Below are positions 1 through 9,106 of a stretch of 64,000 bases of DNA, one piece after another (the stretch's first letter is position 1; each line of letters begins with the position of its first letter). The notes under the pieces are model-generated. The model had not been told where the DNA came from. It made no database searches and saw only the letters and a program-made list of their open reading frames with translations. This stretch comes from Afipia sp. 64-13. GTDB taxonomy: Bacteria > Pseudomonadota > Alphaproteobacteria > Rhizobiales > Xanthobacteraceae. Location of the stretch: assembly GCA_001897755.1 (NCBI GenBank), contig MKUJ01000007.1, positions 30,549 through 94,548 of the forward strand, given 5' to 3'. The position numbers were made by a program, and so were the translations under genes.

Positions 1-229
1 GACCCGCCACTTACAATCCCGTCGGAGAACTTCGAGTTCAGGATGCGCCCCCCGCTACCCCACGCAGCGGAGAAGATAACCAGTTGTAAACATGCTCGGT
101 TAACGGGAATTTACCCCCGTTTTCCGATCACGCAATTGCGAGCTAACGCGCCGAGTATGGCAAAAAAGCGCCCGGTGGAAGGTCGTCCGGGGTGACATGG
201 TTAATGCGGCAGGGGCCGCACCCGCCTGC
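1..229. other. No supported gene at left edge
   Basis: This stretch lies downstream of the minus-strand L,D-transpeptidase gene. The ORFs listed here have biased low-complexity translations typical of shadow frames. I see no RNA gene or convincing promoter in it. Confidence 0.5.
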
Positions 230-258
230 AAAAAGGGCCCCGCACGGTGCGGAGCCCT
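230..258 (-). terminator. Intrinsic terminator of the L,D-transpeptidase gene
   Basis: On the minus strand the sequence forms an 11-position GC-rich stem (one mismatch) closed by a 3-nt loop and followed directly by five T. It lies about 77 bp past the stop codon of the L,D-transpeptidase gene, as expected for its rho-independent terminator. Confidence 0.75.
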
Positions 259-334
259 GATTTTGCAGCCGGAATCGAGATGGAGGCCGGGGGCCGGACG
301 TCCGATCCGGCGCTTGGGCCGTCCCCTGTCTTTA

Positions 335-2515
335 TTAGTGCTGGGCGCGGCGGCGGGTCCGGGCCGGCGGTTCCGGCGGGGCCGAGGGGCCGCCGCCGAA
401 CAGCAACTGGAAGAAGTTCGGGCCGCTGTCGGCGTAGCGCTCCTCGCCCGGAATGCTGACATTGGTCGGGCGCGAATAGCTCGGCTGCGAGTGCGCGATC
501 ACCGCCTCGAGGTTCTTGCCCTCGGCGCCCTTGAGCAGGGAGATGATGCGCGCGTCGCGGCCGTAGATGTCCTTGCGGAATTCCAGCACGCCGGCATTGT
601 CCACGAACGCGGTCTGATAGGTGATGTTGACCGGGATCGGGGTCGGGAAGTTGATGTTGATCTCGCTGTGGCCGTACATGCCGCGGATCTTCTCCGGCGT
701 GTAGTGATCCTTCGGCAGCGCGATGCTGAGCAGGTTCGCGGCATACTGATCGGGATTCTGCACCCGCATGCAGCCGTGGCTGAAGGCGCGCTCGTCCTTG
801 GCGAACAGATGCTTGTCCGGCGTGTCGTGCTGATAGACCAGGAACTTGTTCGGGAAGTTGAAGCGGATGCGGCCGAGCGCGTTGCGTTCGCCCGGGGGCT
901 GCGAGATGTGCACCGAGCCGTCGCGGTTGCGCTCGAGCTTGAGGCCCATGCGTTGCAGCACGGTCGGGTCCTGCTGCAGCGCCGGCAGGTACTCGTTGTA
1001 GATGATCGACGGCGGCACGTTCCAGGTCGGATTGACCGTGATGTACTTCATCGTCTCGGTCAGTTCGGGCGTCGCATGCTTGCCCGGCTTGCCGACCACG
1101 ACGCGGGTCTTCCAGACCTGCTGGCCGTTATGCATCAGCTTCAGCGTGTAATCGGGGATGTTGAGCATCACATAGGCGTCGCCCAATTCCTTGGCGCCGA
1201 GCTGGCGCGGCAGCCACCGCCAGCGCTCCATGTTGGCGCGCACGATGTCGATCTTGCGCTCGCTCTTCTGTCCGTTGAGCGCCTGCACCGTGCGGGTATC
1301 GAGAATGCCGTTCGCCTTCAGGCCGCTCTCCGCCTGGAATTTGCGCACAGCGGCTGCAACGGCAGCGTCGTAATGGGTGTCGCTCGCATTCTCGGTGACA
1401 TGGAGCCGGGCGCGCAGCGCCGGGACGCGCTCGTCCTCGGCGATCGTCGGGTTCGGATTCTTCTTGGTCGGCTTGACGAATTTCAGCGCCTCGCCTTCGG
1501 CGATCTTCTTGGGGCCTTCATCGGTCACGCCGCGCAGCTCGGCGAGCTTGGCGCGGAGCGCCTGATAGCCCTGGTGCGGCGGGTTGTAGCCGTCGAGCGC
1601 CGCGGAGGCGTCCTTGGCGGTGGAGAGGTTGATCAGCACCTCGGTCGGATCGGTCGGGTGCTCCGGATATTTGATGTCGGCGCTGACCTGCGACCAGTGC
1701 ATGCGGCCGCTCTGGGCGTGGCGGGCGTAGTCGAGCAGGCTTTCGGTCAGTTTCAGTTCGGCGTCGGCCTGCGCTTCGGGCGTGGTGGCGGCGGCGAAAT
1801 TCGGCACCGGATAGTCGGCGGGATCGAGACCCTCGGCGGCGGCATCCTTCAGGCGCGCGGCCACGCTCTTGCCCCGCTCGCTGGCGGCGGCGCCGTTGGT
1901 CCATAGCGGCGCGTAGCTGCGGTCCTTGTAGAACGACTCGACCGCGGCGCGCTCGTTCTTGCGGTCGAAATAGCGGGCCGCCTTGGTCGCGATGAGGTCG
2001 CGCAGCTTCTCGCCGAACGGATCGGCAATGGTGACCGTGCCGGTGGCTTGCGCGGGCTCGGCGGCCGGCGCGGAAGCGGTCGCGGGCGTCTCGGATGCAG
2101 CGGCGGGAGCGGCGGCAGCCTTCGCCGCATCCGGCGCGGGCGTTTCGCTCTTGGCCGTGTCGCTCTTGATCGTCTCGTTCTTGATCGTTTCGTTGTTGGC
2201 GCTGCCGGTCTTCGGAGTCTCGGGGGCGGTCTCGGCCTTGGCGGCTTCCGGCTTCGCAGCGTCAGGCTTCGCGGCTTCGGGCTTGGCCGCTTCAGCGGCC
2301 TTCGGCGCGTCAGTCTTGACGTCGGCGGCGGTGGGTGGCGGCACGAGGGCGGTGTTGGGCATCGGCACGGCGGCGTCGATCGCGGCATCGGCCTGCGTCT
2401 TTGCCGATTCGGCATGAACCGAGGTGGCGACGCCCGCGATCAGGAAAGTCGCCACGATGGCGGCGAGGGCGCGGTCGTAACCGGAACGGCCAGTCGAAGA
2501 GTTGTGCATTCTCAA
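335..2515 (-). CDS. Periplasmic L,D-transpeptidase, YcbB/LdtD-like
   Basis: Predicted murein L,D-transpeptidase that makes 3-3 cross-links between peptide stems in the periplasm. The 726-aa product starts with a signal peptide (hydrophobic AAIVATFLIAGVATSV, cleavage near VHA-ES). A long Ala/Lys/Glu/Pro low-complexity linker follows (residues about 45-155), with tandem AAKPEAAKPD-like and NETIK repeats. Next come a YcbB-type scaffold, a peptidoglycan-binding motif (about 365-410) and the YkuD catalytic domain with the signature SHGCMRV; the nucleophile Cys is near residue 580. This is the LdtD/YcbB layout, not the short YkuD type. The C-terminus is Pro/Arg-rich. Two Met codons lie at the start (MRM); either is possible. 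It is monocistronic with its own terminator. Family assignment is strong; the biological role is inferred. Confidence 0.9.
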   Translation of the reverse strand: MRMHNSSTGRSGYDRALAAIVATFLIAGVATSVHAESAKTQADAAIDAAVPMPNTALVPPPTAADVKTDAPKAAEAAKPEAAKPDAAKPEAAKAETAPETPKTGSANNETIKNETIKSDTAKSETPAPDAAKAAAAPAAASETPATASAPAAEPAQATGTVTIADPFGEKLRDLIATKAARYFDRKNERAAVESFYKDRSYAPLWTNGAAASERGKSVAARLKDAAAEGLDPADYPVPNFAAATTPEAQADAELKLTESLLDYARHAQSGRMHWSQVSADIKYPEHPTDPTEVLINLSTAKDASAALDGYNPPHQGYQALRAKLAELRGVTDEGPKKIAEGEALKFVKPTKKNPNPTIAEDERVPALRARLHVTENASDTHYDAAVAAAVRKFQAESGLKANGILDTRTVQALNGQKSERKIDIVRANMERWRWLPRQLGAKELGDAYVMLNIPDYTLKLMHNGQQVWKTRVVVGKPGKHATPELTETMKYITVNPTWNVPPSIIYNEYLPALQQDPTVLQRMGLKLERNRDGSVHISQPPGERNALGRIRFNFPNKFLVYQHDTPDKHLFAKDERAFSHGCMRVQNPDQYAANLLSIALPKDHYTPEKIRGMYGHSEININFPTPIPVNITYQTAFVDNAGVLEFRKDIYGRDARIISLLKGAEGKNLEAVIAHSQPSYSRPTNVSIPGEERYADSGPNFFQLLFGGGPSAPPEPPARTRRRAQH

Positions 2516-2994
2516 CCTCTTGGGGCGAGCCGTCCGTGCGAGGGCCGGCAGGTGTCAATCTTGTCGGAACCTGTTGCGGGAGAACCGGCAAAGCGCCGTC
2601 CGGCGTCTTCGCCACGCATCCACGTTCGGCCGATTCAGCGCCGAAACGATACACGCGTCGGAAGGCTGCGCCTAGCAACGCTGTTTCAAGTCACGTGAAA
2701 CTGACCGCAATTCAGGGCGTGTTGCAATCATTCGCGCTGATCCGCCGCACGCTTTCTTGTGGTCTGTCACCAGCCCGCAACGGTTCAATGGCCGAGTGAG
2801 TTTTTTGAACGCACGCGCTGCGCATGAGTTCCGCCCGTCATCCTGGCCGACAGCGGAGGCGCCTCCGAAGCGTCGTGCAGGCGCAGGCCGGGGACTCATC
2901 ACCCGGTCGATGCTTTGTGAAGTAGCGAACTTGGAGTCTTTCTTGAGAATTCGGTGGTGAGGGTTCCGGTTTGCGCCGGGGACGATTCAACCCG
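2516..2994. other. Intergenic region, promoter of the L,D-transpeptidase presumed
   Basis: This 479-bp gap separates the divergent 5' end of the L,D-transpeptidase gene from the 3' end of the response regulator gene. The short ORFs here (for example 2672..2902 minus and 2757..2960 plus) resemble no known family and lack clear ribosome sites. No RNA gene or strong hairpin was found. Confidence 0.5.
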
Positions 2995-4491
2995 TCATGT
3001 GCCAGCGGTATCATCGGAGGGCACGGCGTCCTCCAGCTTGCGATACAGCGTCGAGCGGCCGATTTTCAGCCGCCGCGCCACTTCCGACATCTGGCCGCGA
3101 TAATGCGCGATGGCGAAGCGGATCGCTTCGGCCTCCAGTTCTTCCAGCGGCCGCATCTCGCCGGCCTCATCGAGCATCCGCAGCGAGCCATGCGCCGGCT
3201 CGGCATGCATCGCGGGCACGATCGGCGTCTCGGTCTGCATCACGGCCTCGGTCGCGGCCATCGGCGGCGAGGCGATCAGCGTCAGCGGTTCGCCCGGCGC
3301 GGCGATGCTCGACGTCGCGGTGATCTGGGCGAAGTCCTGCGGCCGCAATTCGTCGCTCTCGCTCATCACCACGGCGCGATACACCGCGTTTTCGAGCTGG
3401 CGGACATTGCCCGGCCAGTCGGCATGGGTGAGATAGCTCACCGCCTCGCCGCTGATGCGGGTGATCGGGCGGTTCTCCTCGGCGCAGAAGCGGGCGAGGA
3501 AGTGGCGGAGCAGATGCGGGATGTCCTCGCGGCGCGCGCGCAGCGGCGGAATGGTCAGCGGCAGCACGTGCAGGCGATAGAACAGGTCTTCGCGGAAATG
3601 CCCGGCCTTCACATGGTTGAGTAGGTTGCGGTTGGTCGCCGAGATGATGCGGACATCGACCTTGACCGGTTTGCGGCCGCCGACGGCTTCCACTTCGCCC
3701 TGTTGCAGGGCGCGCAGCAGCTTGACCTGCGCGGCGAGCGGCAATTCGCTGATCTCGTCGAGGAACAGCGTGCCGCCATTGGCTTCGACGAACTTGCCGG
3801 CATGACGCTCGGTGGCGCCGGTGAACGCGCCCTTCTCGTGGCCGAACAGGATCGATTCCACCAGATTGTCCGGGATCGCGCCGCAATTGACGGTGACGAA
3901 CGGCTTGGCGGCGCGCTCGGAGGTGCCGTGGATGGCGCGCGCGATCAGTTCCTTGCCGACGCCGGATTCGCCCTCGATCAGCACCGGGATCGCGGAACTC
4001 GCGGCCTTGCGGCCCATCGCGATCACGCTGCCCATCGTCTCGGAACGGGTGACGATGTCCTTGAAGGTCAGCTTGCCCTCGCGCGAGTGGCGGATGCGCT
4101 GCAATTCGCCTTTCAGCGCGCTGGCGTCGAGCGCGTTGCGCAAGGAGACCTGCAACCGCTCGATGCCGACCGGCTTGACCACGAAATCCTGCGCGCCGGC
4201 CCGCATCGCCGACACCACGTTGTCGATGCCGCCATGCGCGGTCTGCACGATCACCGGAGCGGTGAGATCGAGTTCGCGCATCCGGGCGAGCACGCCGAGG
4301 CCGTCGAGGCCGGGCATTACGAGGTCGAGCACCACGGCGTCGATCGCCGGACCCTCGTCGCCGGTCAGCGCGGCGATCGCGGCATCGCCGCTATCCACCA
4401 CCACGGTCTTGTAGCCGCAGCGTTGCACCATATTCTCGACCAGACGCCGCTGGATTGCGTCGTCGTCAGCAATGAGAATGGTGGCGGGCAT
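2995..4491 (-). CDS. Sigma-54-dependent response regulator (NtrC family)
   Basis: A 498-aa NtrC-type transcription activator. Residues 1-120 are a receiver with the acidic pocket DDD (9-11), phosphoacceptor Asp56 (VVLDLVMPG) and Lys near 107. The AAA+ domain (about 150-380) has Walker A GESGVGKE, the sigma-54-contacting GAFTGA loop ([11 protein letters not shown]) and an arginine-finger region. The C-terminus carries a Fis-type HTH ([25 protein letters not shown]). It should activate sigma-54 promoters when phosphorylated. No histidine kinase gene is adjacent, so it is an orphan regulator and its targets cannot be read from context. The gene is divergent from the oligoendopeptidase gene. Confidence 0.92.
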   Translation of the reverse strand: MPATILIADDDAIQRRLVENMVQRCGYKTVVVDSGDAAIAALTGDEGPAIDAVVLDLVMPGLDGLGVLARMRELDLTAPVIVQTAHGGIDNVVSAMRAGAQDFVVKPVGIERLQVSLRNALDASALKGELQRIRHSREGKLTFKDIVTRSETMGSVIAMGRKAASSAIPVLIEGESGVGKELIARAIHGTSERAAKPFVTVNCGAIPDNLVESILFGHEKGAFTGATERHAGKFVEANGGTLFLDEISELPLAAQVKLLRALQQGEVEAVGGRKPVKVDVRIISATNRNLLNHVKAGHFREDLFYRLHVLPLTIPPLRARREDIPHLLRHFLARFCAEENRPITRISGEAVSYLTHADWPGNVRQLENAVYRAVVMSESDELRPQDFAQITATSSIAAPGEPLTLIASPPMAATEAVMQTETPIVPAMHAEPAHGSLRMLDEAGEMRPLEELEAEAIRFAIAHYRGQMSEVARRLKIGRSTLYRKLEDAVPSDDTAGT

Positions 4492-4634
4492 GGTATTCCT
4501 CGATCATCGCGGCTATCTGTCTCGAATCGGGGCACTCTCGCCGATGCTGATTAACGGCCTCTTAAGAGTTGACGCCGGGATGGCGTAAGCGTCCCGTCGC
4601 CGGATCAGAAGCGCATAACACTGGGTTGGAAAAC

Positions 4635-6539
4635 ATGGCTGCACGTTCGTCCTCCGCTCTCCGCAAACCGTCCGCGACATCGAAGGCTGCGAAGCGGGCC
4701 AAGTCCAAGCCCGCCGCCAAATCCAGATCGGCCGTCAAGTCGAGGCCCGCCGCGAAGGCGAAAGCGCCGAAGCTGCCGGAATGGAATCTGACCGATCTTT
4801 ATGCCTCGATCGACGCGCCGGAGATCGCGCGCGACCTCGACAGGCTCGACGCCGACTGCGCGGCGTTCGAAAAAGAATATAGAGGCAGGCTTGCGGAAGA
4901 GACCGCCAAGCCCGAGGGCGGCGCCTGGCTTGCCGAAGCGGTGAGGGCCTATGAGGCGATCGACGATCTGATCGGCCGGCTGATTTCCTATGCCGGCCTC
5001 GTCCATGCCGGCGACACCGTCGATCCCAAGATCTCGAAATTTTACGGCGACGTCTCCGAGCGCATCACCAATGCCTCGACGCATCTGCTGTTCTTCGCCC
5101 TCGAACTCAACCGTATCGACGACGATGTGATCGAGCGCGCGATGCAGGCGCCGGCGCTCGGCCATTACCGGCCGTGGATCGAGGACAGCCGCAAGGACAA
5201 GCCCTATCAGCTCGAAGACCGCGTCGAGCAGCTCTTCCACGAGAAGTCCTCGACCAGCTACGGCGCCTGGAACCGGCAGTTCGACCAGACCATCGCCGGT
5301 CTGCGCTTCAAGGTCGGGGGCAAAGAGCTCGCCATCGAGCCGACGCTGAACCTGTTGCAGGACCGTGCGCCCGAGAAGCGCAAGGCGGCGGCGCAGGCAC
5401 TGGCGAAAACCTTCAAGGACAACGAGCGCACCTTCGCGCTGATCACCAACACACTGGCGAAAGACAAGGAAATCTCCGACCGCTGGCGCGGCTTCCAGGA
5501 TGTCGCGGACTCGCGTCATCTCGCCAACCGCGTCGAGCGCGAGGTGGTGGACGCGCTGGTGGCGTCGGTGCGCGCGGCCTATCCGCGGATTTCGCACCGC
5601 TATTATGCGCTGAAGGCCTCGTGGTTCAAAAAGAAGAGACTGGCGCATTGGGATCGCAACGCGCCGCTGCCCTTCGCCGCCACCGGCAGCATCGCATGGA
5701 ACGACGCCAAGGCTACCATCCTCAAAGCCTATGGCGATTTCTCGCCGCAGATGGCCGACATCGCCAGGCGCTTCTTCGACGATCGCTGGATCGATGCGCC
5801 GGTGCGGCCGGGCAAGGCGCCCGGCGCGTTCTCGCATCCGACCACGCCCTCGGCGCATCCGTATGTCTTGATGAACTATCAGGGCAAGCCGCGCGACGTG
5901 ATGACGCTCGCCCATGAACTCGGTCACGGCGTGCATCAGGTGCTGGCGGCCAAGCAGGGCGCGCTGATGGCGCCGACGCCGCTGACGCTGGCGGAGACCG
6001 CGAGCGTGTTCGGCGAGATGCTGACCTTCAAGCGCCTCCTCGCGCAGACCCAGAATGCGAAACAGCGTCAGGCGCTGCTCGCCGGCAAGGTCGAGGACAT
6101 GATCAACACGGTGGTGCGCCAGATCGCGTTCTATTCGTTCGAGCGCGCGATCCACACCGAGCGGCGCGCGGGCGAACTCACCGCGCAGCGCATCGGCGAG
6201 ATCTGGCTGTCGGTGCAGGGTGAGAGCCTTGGGCCGGCGATCGAGATCAAGCCCGGCTACGAGACGTTCTGGATGTACATCCCGCACTTCATCCATTCGC
6301 CGTTCTACGTCTACGCCTACGCCTTCGGCGATTGTCTGGTGAACTCGCTCTACGCGGTCTACGAGAACGCAAACGAGGGCTTCGCCGGGCGTTATCTCGA
6401 CATGCTCTCGGCCGGCGGCACCAAGCATTATTCCGAACTGCTGGCGCCGTTCGGGCTCGACGCCAAGAACCCGACCTTCTGGGACGGCGGCCTCGGCGTG
6501 ATCGAGAGCATGATCGGCGAGCTGGAGGCGATGGGCTAG
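4635..6539 (+). CDS. pepF: M3-family oligoendopeptidase F-like with AK-rich N-terminal tail
   Basis: Zinc metallopeptidase of family M3 that cleaves short peptides, expected in the cytoplasm. The zinc site HELGHGVHQ is present with a downstream glutamate region (TLAETASVFGEM) and the C-terminal M3 motif MYIPHFIHSPFYVYAYAFG. The ORF opens at 4569, but I place the start at the ATG at 4635 because the residues before it look unlike the family. The mature fold begins near WNLTDLYASID. Between them lies a tail of about 45 residues, almost only Ala/Lys/Ser/Pro/Arg (SKPAAKSRSAVKSRPAAKAK), resembling histone-H1-like tails. That tail is not part of the M3 domain and is its odd feature. Catalytic residues look intact. 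Confidence 0.9.
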   Translation: MAARSSSALRKPSATSKAAKRAKSKPAAKSRSAVKSRPAAKAKAPKLPEWNLTDLYASIDAPEIARDLDRLDADCAAFEKEYRGRLAEETAKPEGGAWLAEAVRAYEAIDDLIGRLISYAGLVHAGDTVDPKISKFYGDVSERITNASTHLLFFALELNRIDDDVIERAMQAPALGHYRPWIEDSRKDKPYQLEDRVEQLFHEKSSTSYGAWNRQFDQTIAGLRFKVGGKELAIEPTLNLLQDRAPEKRKAAAQALAKTFKDNERTFALITNTLAKDKEISDRWRGFQDVADSRHLANRVEREVVDALVASVRAAYPRISHRYYALKASWFKKKRLAHWDRNAPLPFAATGSIAWNDAKATILKAYGDFSPQMADIARRFFDDRWIDAPVRPGKAPGAFSHPTTPSAHPYVLMNYQGKPRDVMTLAHELGHGVHQVLAAKQGALMAPTPLTLAETASVFGEMLTFKRLLAQTQNAKQRQALLAGKVEDMINTVVRQIAFYSFERAIHTERRAGELTAQRIGEIWLSVQGESLGPAIEIKPGYETFWMYIPHFIHSPFYVYAYAFGDCLVNSLYAVYENANEGFAGRYLDMLSAGGTKHYSELLAPFGLDAKNPTFWDGGLGVIESMIGELEAMG

Positions 6540-6597
6540 GCGCCGACCGGTGGGGTAGGGCATCGACGGCCCGTAAAACATTTGTTGAACGGAACCG

Positions 6598-6632
6598 CTG
6601 TCTCCGTTATACATTCCGTATAACGGAGACAG
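6598..6632. promoter_or_regulatory. Perfect 15-bp-arm palindrome, probable toxin-antitoxin operator
   Basis: Arms CTGTCTCCGTTATAC and GTATAACGGAGACAG are exact reverse complements around the 5-bp spacer ATTCC. The element ends 3 bp before the antitoxin ATG, so it overlaps the Shine-Dalgarno position. It is probably the autoregulatory binding site of the AbrB-like antitoxin. As RNA it would also fold into a strong hairpin over the ribosome site. Confidence 0.75.
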
Positions 6633-6635
6633 GCC

Positions 6636-6896
6636 ATGAATGAGCATTCCCGAGACCCCAAGGCCGGCGACCAGGCGCTCCAGATTCGGAAGATTGGCAA
6701 TTCCGTTGGGCTGATCCTGCCCAAGGAGTTGCTCGCGCGCCTCAATCTCAAGGAAGGCGACAAGGTTTATCCGCTGGAGCAGCCGGACGGCAGCCTGCGG
6801 CTGTCCCCCTTCGACCCCAAGCACGCCAAGGCGATGGAAATCGCGCGTCAGGTGATGCACGAGTACCGCGACACGCTTGCCGCTCTGGCAAAATGA
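6636..6896 (+). CDS. AbrB/MazE-like antitoxin
   Basis: 86-aa DNA-binding antitoxin. The N-terminal half is a swapped-hairpin AbrB/SpoVT domain (LQIRKIGNSVGLILPKELLARLNLKEGDKVY), which dimerises on palindromic operators. The C-terminal helix (HAKAMEIARQVMHEYRDTLAALAK) is the expected toxin-neutralising segment. Its stop overlaps the toxin start (ATGA), showing translational coupling. It should repress its own operon at the palindrome immediately upstream and mask the downstream Doc-type toxin. Confidence 0.88.
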   Translation: MNEHSRDPKAGDQALQIRKIGNSVGLILPKELLARLNLKEGDKVYPLEQPDGSLRLSPFDPKHAKAMEIARQVMHEYRDTLAALAK

Positions 6897-7291
6897 GCGA
6901 GCCTGTCTGGCTGGATAGCCGGGACGTGATCGACATTCATGCCGAGCAATTGGCGATGTTCGGCGGGCCGGAAGGTGTTCGCGATCACGGGCTATTGGAA
7001 TCGGCCATCCTGCGTCCGGTCAACCAATGGCACTATGGACAGAGCGATCTGGCGGTTCTCGCGGCAGCCTATGCCTTCGGGCTTGCGCGCAATCATCCGT
7101 TCATCGACGGAAACAAACGCATGGCGTTTCAGGCGATGATGGTGTTCCTGCGGATCAATGACGTGCCCTTCGCGCCGAAGCCGGCGGATGCGACCGCCAT
7201 CATCCTCGCGCTTGCCGCGGGCGAAGTCAGTGAGGAAAGCCTCGCCCGCTGGATCAGGGACAACTGGCCGCGAACGGATGCGTCATCCTGA
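6893..7291 (+). CDS. doc: Death-on-curing (Doc/Fic-fold) toxin
   Basis: 132-aa toxin of the Fic/Doc superfamily. The active-site loop HPFIDGNKR (residues 68-76) is the Doc variant, with Lys where AMPylating Fic proteins have Gly. This favours Doc-like kinase activity; phage P1 Doc phosphorylates EF-Tu. The N-terminal segment (DVIDIHAEQLAMFGGPEGVRDHGLLESAI) is the standard Doc helix with the conserved RDxGLLESA motif. It is translationally coupled to the AbrB-type antitoxin. All motif residues are intact, so the toxin is probably functional. The target is inferred from the family only. Confidence 0.9.
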   Translation: MSEPVWLDSRDVIDIHAEQLAMFGGPEGVRDHGLLESAILRPVNQWHYGQSDLAVLAAAYAFGLARNHPFIDGNKRMAFQAMMVFLRINDVPFAPKPADATAIILALAAGEVSEESLARWIRDNWPRTDASS

Positions 7292-7664
7292 GCGGCGGTC
7301 GCGACCGCCTCGCTCGCGCAACTTCTTCCGCTTCGTCCGCGTGGGCCGAGGCGACCATCCCTGTCGATGCTTTTGAAGCGCAAACGCCGGCGGTGCCCTG
7401 AAAAGCTTGCCGGAACAGCCTGCCGGCCACGGGTTCCGGTCTGCGCCGGAACGGCTTACCGGAAACAGGCCACCGGAGGCCTGCAAGAAAATTCGCGAAA
7501 ATGCGGTGCAGGTGACCGTTTTATCCAAAAAACCGCGCTTTTGCCGATAGGAACGTGGCAATTGAGGCTCTCTACAACTTTTTGCCTAGTTGCGGGCCTT
7601 CCTGCCGTTGCTCTGCTGCCACAATTGCGGTATTGCGCCTCAAATACCAGCGCTGGAGGAACAG
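7292..7664. other. Intergenic region upstream of the COX4-like/pnt cluster
   Basis: No gene is supported in these 373 bp. Overlapping ORFs such as 7367..7711 have improbable Arg/Cys/Gly-rich products. The 3' part contains an AT-richer stretch (around 7540-7590) that may hold the promoter of the downstream cluster, but I cannot fix -35/-10 boxes with confidence. Confidence 0.5.
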
Positions 7665-7817
7665 ATGGCTCATCACGGGGAGGTCGCCTACACGACCGCG
7701 GACGGCAATGATTACGCTGCCCATGAACAGACCTATGAAGGTTTTCTGGCGCTTGTGAAATACGGCAGCATCGCCGTTATCGTGGTCCTCGTTCTGATGG
7801 CCTTTTTCCTTCTCTGA
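7665..7817 (+). CDS. aa3-type cytochrome c oxidase subunit IV-like peptide
   Basis: A 50-aa single-span membrane peptide: a polar N-terminus (AHHGEVAYTTADGNDYAAHEQTYEGF) and one transmembrane helix (VKYGSIAVIVVLVLMAFFLL). This is the bacterial aa3 oxidase subunit IV family, in which the EQTY-F-x5-K motif precedes the helix. The ATG at 7665 follows GGAGGAACAG, a good ribosome site. The gene is not next to oxidase genes here but sits directly upstream of pntAA. That arrangement is, to my knowledge, recurrent in alphaproteobacteria. The ORF track's longer version starts upstream of the ribosome site and is rejected. Confidence 0.85.
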   Translation: MAHHGEVAYTTADGNDYAAHEQTYEGFLALVKYGSIAVIVVLVLMAFFLL

Positions 7818-7967
7818 GCTTGCGATGCATGATCGTCCGCCCGTCGTTTCGGGCGTGGGTCTGCCATCTTGGGCTTTTCTGAACATCAATGGGCCATGTC
7901 GCCGCGAAGCGGTCTTTCCGTGCGGGATGGTCCAGTCATACGCGAGCGTGAGGTCGCGGGAGGCTTT

Positions 7968-9095
7968 ATGAAAATTGCGATTGCCAAGGAAGTTGACGCG
8001 GCTGAACCGCGCGTCGCGGCGACGCCCGACACGGTGAAGAAATTCAAGTCGCTGGGGATCGACGTTGCGATCGAGCCGGGTGCGGGCATCAAGTCCGGCC
8101 TGCGGGATGCCGACTACGAGGCCATGGGCGCCGTGGTCAGCGCCGACGCGGTGAAGGACGCCGACATCGTCATCAAGGTGAAGCGTCCTGAAGCAAGCGA
8201 GCTTGCGGCCTACAAGAAAGGCGCAGCCGTCATCGCCATCATGGACCCTTACGGTAACGATGCCGCGCTCAAGGCGCTGGCGTCGGCGGGCGTGTCCGCG
8301 TTCGCGATGGAGCTGATGCCGCGCATCACCCGCGCGCAGGTCATGGACGTGCTGTCGTCGCAGGCCAACCTCGCTGGCTATCGCGCCGTGGTCGAGGCCG
8401 CCGAAGCGTTCGGCCGCGCCTTCCCGATGATGATGACCGCCGCCGGCACCGTGCCCGCCGCCAAGGTGTTCGTGATGGGCGTCGGCGTTGCCGGTCTGCA
8501 GGCGATCGCGACCGCGCGCCGTCTCGGCGCCGTGGTCACCGCGACCGACGTACGTCCGGCGACCAAGGAGCAGGTCGAGTCGCTCGGCGCCAAGTTCCTC
8601 GCCGTCGAGGACGAGGAATTCAAGAACGCGCAGACCGCCGGCGGCTACGCCAAGGAAATGTCCAAGGAATATCAGGCCAAGCAGGCGGCGCTCACCGCCG
8701 AGCACCTCAAGAAGCAGGACATCGTCATCACCACCGCGCTGATCCCGGGCCGTCCGGCGCCGAAGCTGATCAGCCTCGACATGGTGAAGTCGATGAAGCC
8801 GGGTTCGGTGCTGGTCGATCTCGCGGTCGAGCGTGGCGGCAACGTCGAAGGCGTGAAGGCGGGCGAGATCGCGGAAGTCGATGGCGTCAAGATCGTCGGT
8901 TTCCCGAACCTGGCCAGCAAGGTCGCCGCATCGGCCTCGAGCCTTTACGCCCGCAACCTGCAGGCCTTCATCGAAACGCTTTACGACAAGGAGAGCAAGT
9001 CGCTCGCCGTGAAGTGGGACGATGAACTCGTCAAAGCCACCGCGCTGACCAAGGACGGCGCGGTCATCCATCCGAACTTCCAGCCGAAAGCATAG
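7968..9095 (+). CDS. pntAA: NAD(P) transhydrogenase subunit alpha part 1
   Basis: NAD(H)-binding subunit (domain I) of the membrane proton-translocating transhydrogenase, which uses proton-motive force to drive NADH + NADP+ to NAD+ + NADPH. At 375 aa it matches the separate Rhodospirillum-type alpha-1 chain. Visible features are the N-terminal [21 protein letters not shown] segment and the Rossmann site [20 protein letters not shown]. Start taken at 7968, preceded by GCGGGAGG; the longer ORF start at 7869 lacks family residues. Eleven bp separate it from pntAB, which indicates an operon. Confidence 0.96.
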   Translation: MKIAIAKEVDAAEPRVAATPDTVKKFKSLGIDVAIEPGAGIKSGLRDADYEAMGAVVSADAVKDADIVIKVKRPEASELAAYKKGAAVIAIMDPYGNDAALKALASAGVSAFAMELMPRITRAQVMDVLSSQANLAGYRAVVEAAEAFGRAFPMMMTAAGTVPAAKVFVMGVGVAGLQAIATARRLGAVVTATDVRPATKEQVESLGAKFLAVEDEEFKNAQTAGGYAKEMSKEYQAKQAALTAEHLKKQDIVITTALIPGRPAPKLISLDMVKSMKPGSVLVDLAVERGGNVEGVKAGEIAEVDGVKIVGFPNLASKVAASASSLYARNLQAFIETLYDKESKSLAVKWDDELVKATALTKDGAVIHPNFQPKA

Positions 9096-9106
9096 GGAGC
9101 ACAGCC

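Noticed and set aside
197-1906. Long plus-strand ORF of 569 aa opposite the L,D-transpeptidase
   Set aside because: Antisense to an intact gene with signature motifs; biased composition and no recognisable domain.
4605-6860. Long minus-strand ORF of 751 aa opposite the oligoendopeptidase
   Set aside because: It is antisense to an intact gene with clear catalytic motifs; the translation is Arg/Gly/Leu-rich with no domains, an artefact of high GC codon use.
7367-7711. 114-aa plus ORF upstream of the COX4-like gene
   Set aside because: No family, poor start context, overlaps the better-supported COX4-like gene in another frame.
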